From Amia ocellicauda (taxonomy: Eukaryota; Chordata; Actinopteri; Amiiformes; Amiidae), in NCBI RefSeq assembly GCF_036373705.1, contig NC_089851.1:52731812-52795811 (forward strand): a stretch of DNA of 64,000 bases, given 5' to 3'. The notes beneath the pieces are model-generated. The model worked only from the letters and a program-made list of their open reading frames with translations. It ran no database searches and was not told the DNA's origin. Numbering within the stretch: the first letter of the stretch is position 1; the number at the start of each line of letters is the position of its first letter. Shown here piece after piece: positions 54,714-64,000 of the stretch. The position numbers and the translations under genes are program-made.

Positions 54714-55187
54714 TTTAAAAAAATAGGTTATTGAGGTTGTCAGGTGAATCAAACCTTTGGTTCCTCTGACATCCTCAAGTGCACTGGCACTCACAGGTGT
54801 TGAGGCTATTGTTGTGTCCTTAAAAGATGCATCCGAAAGTATTCGTTCTATAGTCTGTTTTGTTAAGGTAATTCAGTGGGATGAGATGTGGTGTAATTGA
54901 ATGATGTGAAGTTTGTATGTACAAGAATACGTCTTAAAAGTAAGGGGAATGTATGGAATTGGGATTAAAATTTAATTATAGAGTCTGGAAGTCTATTACC
55001 TAGGTTTTTAAGGGAGTCTGGGTTTTGTTTTGGGGGGTAAATAAGTTATGGGGAATAAATTTAAGGATAAGTTGTGAAATTGATTATTGGGGATAGGATT
55101 GAGGGTTACATTTGAATAATGGTTAGGTTTAGGGATTGGGTTTAGAGGTTGGTTTGAGTGCCTAGTTAAATTGTGGGCTAATTATAT

Positions 55188-55243
55188 TTTAGGGTTAGGG
55201 TTAGGGGTTAGGGGTTAGGGGTTAGGGTTAGGGTTAGGGTTAG
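55188..55243 (+). repeat. Interstitial telomere-type repeat (TTAGGG/TTAGGGG)
   Basis: About nine units mixing TTAGGG and TTAGGGG, ending directly at the first satellite monomer (GATCACGGACC). Confidence 0.9.
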
Positions 55244-55244
55244 G

Positions 55245-55998
55245 ATCACGGACCACTGTCAATCAGGTGCTTGCCTTGCCGTCCATCCATCCATCCATCT
55301 ATCTATCTATCTATCTATCTATCTATGACTCTCGATATCTAAATTTCTTGCTTGCTATCGCTCCCCCAATGGTCAGTAGCATAGTTGCATAACAGCAGAT
55401 CACAGACCACTGTCAATCAGATGCTTGCCTTGCCGTCCATCCATCCATCCATCTATCTATCTATGTATCTATGTCTCTCGATATCTAACTCTCTTGCTTG
55501 CTATCGCTCCCCCAATGGTCAGTAGCATAGTAGCATAACAGCAGATCACGGACCACTGTCAATCAGATGCTTGCCTTGCCGTCCATCCATCTATCTATCT
55601 ATCTATCTATGACTCTCGATATCTAACTCTCTTGCTTGCTATCGCTCCCCCAATGGTCAGTAGCATAGTAGCATTACAGCAGATCAAGAACCACTGTCAA
55701 TCAGATGCTTGCCTTGCCGTCCATCCATCCATCTATCTATCTATCTATCTATCTATGACTCTCGATATCTAACTCTCTTGCTTGCTATCGCTCCCCCAAT
55801 GGTCAGTAGCATAACAGCAGATCACGGACCACTGTCAATCAGATGCTTGCCTTGCCGTCCATCCATCCATCCATCTATCTATCTATGACTATTGATATCT
55901 AACTCTCTTGCTTGCTATCGCTCCCCCAATGGTCAGTAGCATAACAGCAGATCACGGACCACTGTCAATCAGATGCTTGCCTTGCTGTCCATCCATCC

Positions 55999-56032
<34 letters not shown>

Positions 56033-59000
56033 GACTCTCGATATCTAACTCTCTTGCTTGCTATCGCTCCCCCAATGGTCAGTAGCATAGTAGCATAACA
56101 GCAGATCACGGACCACTGTCAATCAGATGCTTGCCTTGCCGTCCATCCATCCATCTATCTATCTATCTATCTATGACTCTCGATATCTAACTCTCTTGCT
56201 TGCTATCGCTCCCCCAATGGTCAGTAGCATAGTAGCATAACAGCAGTTCACGGACCACTGTCAATCAGATGCTTGCCTTGCCGTCCATCCATCCATCCAT
56301 GTATCTATCTATCTATCAATGACTCTTGATATCTAACTCTCTTGCTTGCTATCGCTCCCCCAATGGTCAGTAGCATAGTAGCATAACAGCAGATCACGGA
56401 CCACTGTCAATCAGATGCTTGCCTTGCCGTCCATCCATCTATCTATCTATCTATCTATGACTCTCGATATCTAACTCTCTTGCTTGCTATCGCTCCCCCA
56501 ATGGTCAGTAGCATAGTAGCATAACAGCAGATCACGGACCACTGTCAATCAGATGCTTGCCTTGCCGTCCATCCATCCATCCATCTATCTATCTATCTAT
56601 CAATGACTCTCGATATCTAACTCTCTTGCTTGCTATCGCTCCCCCAATGGTCAGTAGCATAGTAGCATAACAGCAGATCACGGACCACTGTCAATCAGAT
56701 GCTTGCCTTGCCGTCCATCCATCTATCTATCTATCTATCTATGACTCTCGATATCTAACTCTCTTGCTTGCTATCGCTCCCCCAATGGTCAGTAGCATAG
56801 TAGCATAACAGCAGGTCACGGACCACTGTCAATCAGGTGCTTGCCTTGCCGTCCATCCATCCATCCATCTATCTATCTATCTATCTATGACTCTCGATAT
56901 CTAACTCTCTTGCTTGCTATCGCTCCCCCAATGGTCAGTAGCATAGTAGCATAACAGCAGATCATGGACCACTGTCAATCAGATGCTTGCCTTGCCGTCC
57001 ATCCATCTATCTATCTATCTATCAATGACTCTTGATATCTAACTCTCTTGCTTGCTATCGCTCCCCCAATGGTCAGTAGCATAGTAGCATAACAGCAGAT
57101 CACGGACCACTGTCAATCAGATGCTTGCCTTGCCGTCCATCCATCCATCTATCTATCTATGACTCTTGATATCTAACTCTCTTGCTTGCTATCGCTCCCC
57201 CAATGGTCAGTTGCATAGTAGCATAACAGCAGATCACGGACCACTGTCAATCAGATGCTTGCCTTGCCGTCCATCCATCCATCCATCTATCTATCTATCT
57301 ATCAATGACTCTCGATATCTAACTCTCTTGCTTGCTATCGCTCCCCCAATGGTCAGTAGCATAGTAGCATAACAGCAGATCACGGACCACTGTCAATCAG
57401 ATGCTTGCCTTGCCGTCCATCCATCCATCCATCTATCTATCTATGACTCTTGATATCTAACTCTCTTGCTTGCTATCACTCCCCCAATGGTCAGTAGCAT
57501 AGTAGCATAACAGCAGATTACGGACCACTGTCAATCAGATGCTTGCCTTGCCGTCCATCCATCCATCTATCTATCTATCTATCTATGACTCTTGATATCT
57601 AACTCTCTTGCTTGCTATCGCTCCCCCAATGGTAAGTAGCATTGTAGCATAACAGCAGATCACGGACCACTGTCAATCAGATGCTTGCCTTGCCGTCCAT
57701 CCATCCATCTATCTATCTATCTATCTATGACTCTTGATATCTAACTCTCTTGCTTGCTATCGCTCCCCCAATGGTCAGTAGCATAGTAGCATAACAGCAA
57801 ATCACGGACCACTGTCAAGAGAGATGCTTGCCTTGCCGTTCATCCATCCATCTATCTATCTATCTATCTATGACTCTTGATATCTAACTCTCTTGCTTGC
57901 TATTGCTCCCCCAATGGTCATTAGCATTGTAGCATAACAGCAGATCACGGACCACTGTCAATCAGATGCTTGCCTTGCCGTCCATCCATCCATCTATCTA
58001 TCTATCTATCTATGACTCTCGATATCTAACTCTCTTGCTTGCTATCGCTCCCCCAATGGTCAGTAGCATAGTAGCATAACAGCAGATCACGGACCACTGT
58101 CAATCAGATGCTTGCCTTGCCGTCCATCCATCTATCTATCTATCTATCTATGACTCTCGATATCTAACTCTCTTGCTTGCTATCGCTCCCCCAATGGTCA
58201 GTAGCATAGTAGCATAACAGCAGATCACGGACCACTGTCAATCAGATGCTTGCCTTGCCGTCCATCCATCCATCTATCTATCTATCTATGACTCTTGATA
58301 TCTAACTCTCTTGCTTGCTATCGCTCCCCCAATGGTCAGTAGCATAGTAGCATAACAGCAGATCACGGACCACTGTCAATCAGATGCTTGCCTTGCCGTC
58401 CATCCATCCATCTATCTATCTATCTATCTATGACTCTCGATATCTAACTCTCTTGCTTGCTATCGCTCCCCCAATGGTCAGTAGCATAGTAGCATAACAG
58501 CAGATCACGGACCACTGTCAATCAGATGCTTGCCTTGCCGTCCATCCATCTATCTATCTATCTATCTATGACTCTCGATATCTAACTCTCTTGCTTTCTA
58601 TCGCTCCCCCAATGGTCAGTAGCATAGTAGCATAACAGCAGATCACGGACCACTGTCAATCAGATGCTTGCCTTGCCGTCCATCCATCCATCTATCTATC
58701 TATGACTCTTGATATCTAACTCTCTTGCTTGCTATCGCTCCCCCAATGGTCAGTTGCATAGTAGCATAACAGCAGATCACGGACCACTGTCAATCAGATG
58801 CTTGCCTTGCCGTCCATCCATCCATCCATCTATCTATCTATCTATCAATGACTCTCGATATCTAACTCTCTTGCTTGCTATCGCTCCCCCAATGGTCAGT
58901 AGCATAGTAGCATAACAGCAGATCACGGACCACTGTCAATCAGATGCTTGCCTTGCCGTCCATCCATCCATCCATCTATCTATCTATGACTCTTGATATC

Positions 59001-62000
59001 TAACTCTCTTGCTTGCTATCACTCCCCCAATGGTCAGTAGCATAGTAGCATAACAGCAGATTACGGACCACTGTCAATCAGATGCTTGCCTTGCCGTCCA
59101 TCCATCCATCTATCTATCTATCTATCTATGACTCTTGATATCTAACTCTCTTGCTTGCTATCGCTCCCCCAATGGTAAGTAGCATTGTAGCATAACAGCA
59201 GATCACGGACCACTGTCAATCAGATGCTTGCCTTGCCGTCCATCCATCCATCTATCTATCTATCTATCTATGACTCTTGATATCTAACTCTCTTGCTTGC
59301 TATCGCTCCCCCAATGGTCAGTAGCATAGTAGCATAACAGCAAATCACGGACCACTGTCAAGAGAGATGCTTGCCTTGCCGTTCATCCATCCATCTATCT
59401 ATCTATCTATCTATGACTCTTGATATCTAACTCTCTTGCTTGCTATTGCTCCCCCAATGGTCATTAGCATTGTAGCATAACAGCAGATCACGGACCACTG
59501 TCAATCAGATGCTTGCCTTGCCGTCCATCCATCCATCTATCTATCTATCTATCTATGACTCTCGATATCTAACTCTCTTGCTTGCTATCGCTCCCCCAAT
59601 GGTCAGTAGCATAGTAGCATAACAGCAGATCACGGACCACTGTCAATCAGATGCTTGCCTTGCCGTCCATCCATCTATCTATCTATCTATCTATGACTCT
59701 CGATATCTAACTCTCTTGCTTGCTATCGCTCCCCCAATGGTCAGTAGCATAGTAGCATAACAGCAGATCACGGACCACTGTCAATCAGATGCTTGCCTTG
59801 CCGTCCATCCATCCATCTATCTATCTATCTATGACTCTTGATATCTAACTCTCTTGCTTGCTATCGCTCCCCCAATGGTCAGTAGCATAGTAGCATAACA
59901 GCAGATCACGGACCACTGTCAATCAGATGCTTGCCTTGCCGTCCATCCATCCATCTATCTATCTATCTATCTATGACTCTCGATATCTAACTCTCTTGCT
60001 TGCTATCGCTCCCCCAATGGTCAGTAGCATAGTAGCATAACAGCAGATCACGGACCACTGTCAATCAGATGCTTGCCTTGCCGTCCATCCATCTATCTAT
60101 CTATCTATCTATGACTCTCGATATCTAACTCTCTTGCTTTCTATCGCTCCCCCAATGGTCAGTAGCATAGTAGCATAACAGCAGATCACGGACCACTGTC
60201 AATCAGATGCTTGCCTTGCCGTCCATCCATCCATCTATCTATCTATGACTCTTGATATCTAACTCTCTTGCTTGCTATCGCTCCCCCAATGGTCAGTTGC
60301 ATAGTAGCATAACAGCAGATCACGGACCACTGTCAATCAGATGCTTGCCTTGCCGTCCATCCATCCATCCATCTATCTATCTATCTATCAATGACTCTCG
60401 ATATCTAACTCTCTTGCTTGCTATCGCTCCCCCAATGGTCAGTAGCATAGTAGCATAACAGCAGATCACGGACCACTGTCAATCAGATGCTTGCCTTGCC
60501 GTCCATCCATCCATCCATCTATCTATCTATGACTCTTGATATCTAACTCTCTTGCTTGCTATCGCTCCCCCAATGGTCAGTAGCATAGTAGCATAACAGC
60601 AGATCACGGACCACTGTCAATCAGATGCTTGCCTTGCCGTCCATCCATCCATGTATCTATCTATGACTCTTGATATCTAACTCTCTTGCTTGCTATCGCT
60701 CCCCCAATGGTCAGTTGCATAGTAGCATAACAGCAGATCACGGACCACTGTCAATCAGATGCTTGCCTTGCCGTCCATCCATCCATCCATCTATCTATCT
60801 ATCTATCAATGACTCTCGATATCTAACTCTCTTGCTTGCTATCGCTCCCCCAATGGTCAGTAGCATAGTAGCATAACAGCAGATCACGGACCACTGTCAA
60901 TCAGATGCTTGCCTTGCCGTCCATCCATCCATCCATCTATCTATCTATGACTCTTGATATCTAACTCTCTTGCTTGCTATCGCTCCCCCAATGGTCAGTA
61001 GCATAGTAGCATAACAGCAGATTACGGACCACTGTCAATCAGATGCTTGCCTTGCCGTCCATCCATCCATCTATCTATCTATCTATCTATGACTCTTGAT
61101 ATCTAACTCTCTTGCTTGCTATCGCTCCCCCAATGGTCAGTAGCATAGTAGCATAACAGCAGATCACGGACCACTGTCAAGAGAGATGCTTGCCTTGCCG
61201 TCCATCCATCCATCTATCTATCTATCTATCTATGACTCTTGATATCTAACTCTCTTGCTTGCTATCGCTCCCCCAATGGTCAGTAGCATTGTAGCATAAC
61301 AGCAGATCACGGACCACTGTCAATCAGATGCTTGCCTTGCCGTCCATCCATCCATCTATCTATCTATCTATCTATGACTCTTGATATCTAACTCTCTTGT
61401 TTGCTATCGCTCCCCCAATGGTCAGTAGCATAGTAGCATAACAGCAGATCACGGACCACTGTCAATCAGATGCTTGCCTTGCCGTCCATCCATCCATCTA
61501 TCTATCTATCTATCTATGACTCTTGATATCTAACTCTCTTGCTTGCTATCGCTCCCCCAATGGTCATTAGCATTGTAGCATAACAGCAGATCACGGACCA
61601 CTGTCAATCAGATGCTTGCCTTGCCGTCCATCCATCCATCTATCTATCTATCTATCTATGACTCTCGATATCTAACTCTCTTGCTTGCTATCGCTCCCCC
61701 AATGGTCAGTAGCATAGTAGCATAACAGCAGATCACGGACCACTGTCAATCAGATGCTTGCCTTGCCGTCCATCCATCCATCTATCTATCTATCTATCTA
61801 TGACTCTCGATATCTAACTCTCTTGCTTGCTATCGCTCCCCCAATGGTCAGTAGCATAGTAGCATAACAGCAGATCACGGACCACTGTCAATCAGATGCT
61901 TGCCTTGCCGTCCATCCATCTATCTATCTATCTATCTATGACTCTCGATATCTAACTCTCTTGCTTGCTATCGCTCCCCCAATGGTCAGTAGCATAGTAG

Positions 62001-63836
62001 CATAACAGCAGATCACGGACCACTGTCAATCAGATGCTTGCCTTGCCGTCCATCCATCCATCTATCTATCTATCTATCTATGACTCTCGATATCTAACTC
62101 TCTTGCTTGCTATCGCTCCCCCAATGGTCAGTAGCATAGTAGCATAACAGCAGATCACAGACCACTGTCAATCAGATGCTTGCCTTGCCGTCCATCCATC
62201 CATCTATCTATCTATCTATCTATGACTCTCGATATCTAACTCTCTTGCTTGCTATCGCTCCCCCAATGGTCAGTAGCATAGTAGCATAACAGCAGATCAC
62301 GGACCACTGTCAATCAGATGCTTGCCTTGCCGTCCATCCATCTATCTATCTATCTATCTATGACTCTCGATATCTAACTCTCTTGCTTGCTATCGCTCCC
62401 CCAATGGTCAGTAGCATAGTAGCATAACAGCAGATCACGGACCACTGTCAATCAGATGCTTGCCTTGCCGTCCATCCATCCATCCATCCATCTATCTATC
62501 TATCTATCTGTCTATCTATGACTCTTGATATATAACTCTCTTGCTTGCTATCGCTCCCCCAATGGTCAGTAGCATAGTAGCAAATCAGCAGATCACGGAC
62601 CACTGTCAATCAGATGCTTGCCTTGCCGTCCATCCATCCATCTATCTATCTATGACTCTTGATATCTAACTCTCTTGCTTGCTATCGCTCCCCCAATGGT
62701 CAGTTGCATAGTAGCATAACAGCAGATCACGGACCACTGTCAATCAGATTCTTGCCTTGCCGTCCATCCATCCATCCATCTATCTATCTATCTATCAATG
62801 ACTCTCGATATCTAACTCTCTTGCTTGCTATCGCTCCCCCAATGGTCAGTAGCATAGTAGCATAACAGCAGATCACGGACCACTGTCAATCAGATGCTTG
62901 CCTTGCCGTCCATCCATCCATCCATCTATCTATCTATGACTCTTGATATCTAACTCTCTTGCTTGCTATCGCTCCCCCAATGGTCAGTAGCATAGTAGCA
63001 TAACAGCAGATCACGGACCACTGTCAATCAGATGCTTGCCTTGCCGTCCATCCATCCATCTATCTATCTATCTATCTATGACTCTCGATATCTAACTCTC
63101 TTGCTTGCTATCGCTCCCCCAATGGTCAGTAGCATAGTAGCATAACAGCAGATCACGGACCACTGTCAATCAGATGCTTGCCTTGCCGTCCATCCATCCA
63201 TCAATCTATCTATCTATCTATGACTCTTGATATCTAACTCTCTTGCTTGCTATCGCTCCCCCAATGGTCAGTAGCATTGTAGCATAACAGCAGATCACGG
63301 ACCACTGTCAATCAGATGCTTGCCTTGCCGTCCATCCATCCATCTATCTATCTATCAATCTATGACTCTCGATATCTACCTCTCTTGCTTGCTATCGCTC
63401 CCCCAATGGTCAGTAGCATAGTAGCAAATCAGCAGATCACGGACCACTGTCAATCAGATGCTTGCCTTGCCGTCCATCCATCTATCTATCTATCTATCTA
63501 TCTATGACTCTCGATATCTAACTCTCTTGCTTGCTATCGCTCCCCCAATGGTCAGTAGCATAGTAGCATAACAGCAGATCACGGACCACTGTCAATCAGA
63601 TGCTTGCCTTGCCGTCCATCCATCCATCTATCTATCTATCTATCTATCAATGACTCTCGATATCTAACTCTCTTGCTTGCTATCGCTCCCCCAATGGTCA
63701 GTAGCATAGTAGCATAACAGCAGATCATGGACCACTGTCAATCAGATGCTTGCCTTGCCGTCCATCCATCTATCTATCTATCTATCTATGACTCTTGTTA
63801 TCTAACTCTCTTGCTTGCTATCGCTCCCCCAATGGT
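55245..63836 (+). repeat. Satellite array, ~140-bp monomer, about 61 copies
   Basis: Monomers start GATCACGGACCACTGTCAAT, pass through CAGATGCTTGCCTTGCCGTC, an internal (CATC)2-4(TATC)3-8 microsatellite and GACTCTCGATATCTAACTCT, and end CATAGTAGCATAACAGCA. Length varies mostly by the tetranucleotide count. Other differences are scattered point changes such as CTCGAT/CTTGAT and GTAGCATAG/GTTGCATAG. All copies are head-to-tail. Recurrent 63-68-codon ORFs are by-products of the repeat and carry no sign of coding selection. The last copy breaks off at AATGGTCA (63836). Confidence 0.95.
57060..60140 (+). repeat. Higher-order duplication, 1,543-bp period (11 monomers)
   Basis: Private variants recur exactly 1,543 bp apart: CTATCACTCCCCC at about 57474 and 59017, CTATTGCTCCCCC with CATTAGCAT at about 57899 and 59442, GAGAGATGCTTG at about 57818 and 59361, and TTGCTTTCTATC at about 58590 and 60133. 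The two 11-monomer blocks look identical where compared. A third block starts near 60140 but departs after about 400 bp. Confidence 0.85.
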
Positions 63837-63938
63837 CACGTATGTTGCATTCAACGACAAAGAAAATCGTGTGCTGGAAATGATTTTTGGCAACTGTGAA
63901 GGAACTGCACGACTGCAGCAAACACAACACCTCTGTCT
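63837..63938. other. Unique flank between satellite and tRNA-Asn
   Basis: About 100 bp starting CGTATGTTGCATTCAACGAC, with no repeat similarity seen. It would hold the upstream region of the tRNA gene. Confidence 0.5.
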
Positions 63939-64000
63939 GTCTCTGTGGCGCAATCGGTCAGCGCGTTTGGCTGTTAACCGAAAGGATGGTGGTTCGAATC
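63939..64000 (+). tRNA. tRNA-Asn (GTT), cut by window end
   Basis: GTCTCTGTGGCGCAATCGGT starts the acceptor strand and A box. Then CAGCGCGTTTGGCTGTTAAC gives anticodon GTT, and GGTGGTTCGAATC begins the T arm (B box GGTTCGAATC). About 12 nt of the 3' side lie beyond the window. The visible part is consistent with a functional gene; pairing of the acceptor stem cannot be tested. Confidence 0.9.

Noticed and set aside
57166..62865. Recurrent 68-codon ORFs (starting MISNSLACYRSPNGQ) as a repeated gene
   Set aside because: They are translations of the satellite itself, and their recurrence follows the 1,543-bp period.
55245..63836. CRISPR-like regular repeats
   Set aside because: Monomers are contiguous with no unique spacers, the context is eukaryotic, and this is a satellite.

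Overview
The window is nuclear DNA of a ray-finned fish. The evidence is a fragment related to axonemal dynein genes, several fish-type Tc1/mariner elements, a hAT transposase of the ZMYM1-like type, fish gypsy elements with SCAN-like gag, Tx1-like LINEs in 5S rDNA, and eukaryotic tRNA genes. Some interspersed repeats resemble those I associate with early-branching lineages (sturgeon, gar, bowfin), but I cannot fix the species. No intact single-copy host protein gene is visible. Almost all coding signal is mobile-element or pseudogene sequence. All family assignments rest on reading translations by eye, without searches.

Layout. 0.6-10.5 kb (minus strand): five exons of an axonemal outer-arm dynein heavy chain (DNAH5/DNAH8-like), with most splice sites kept but with stops and frameshifts, so a non-processed pseudogene. 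It is interrupted by three Tc1/mariner insertions; the one at 5.2-6.4 kb has an uninterrupted 347-residue DD36E transposase. 12.7-13.8 kb: a non-autonomous terminal-inverted-repeat element. 14.2-17.2 kb: a 3 kb element bounded by ~350-bp inverted repeats that contain ~70-bp subrepeats. 18.9-20.4 kb: a decayed hAT transposase.

22-37 kb is a nest of retroelements. A gypsy element (24.1-29.6 kb, 4-bp target duplication) sits inside the ORF1 of a Tx1-type LINE. A 3.7 kb Tx1-type LINE (31.1-34.8 kb) sits inside a 5S rRNA gene. Three 5S units with ~205-bp spacers mark a relic 5S rDNA array, and a second LINE 5' end lies at the same place in another unit. A fragment resembling a Polinton structural gene follows at 35.3-35.8 kb.

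37-46 kb: a Tc1 element split by a gypsy element whose integrase remnant lies upstream of reverse transcriptase (Gmr1-like order), then a non-LTR retrotransposon, then a second gypsy element with a SCAN-like gag and integrase after protease. The latter abuts and truncates a multi-exon minus-strand gene of an uncharacterised multicopy fish family (46.2-51.05 kb), itself damaged by internal deletions.

51-64 kb: microsatellites, a U6 snRNA relic, an intron-containing tRNA-Tyr gene, interstitial telomere-like repeats, then an 8.6 kb satellite of ~140-bp monomers (about 61 copies) with a 1,543-bp higher-order duplication. It ends ~100 bp before a tRNA-Asn gene cut by the window edge.

The parts do not form a pathway. 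They record successive insertions and internal deletions in a repeat-rich, possibly subtelomeric or pericentromeric region.
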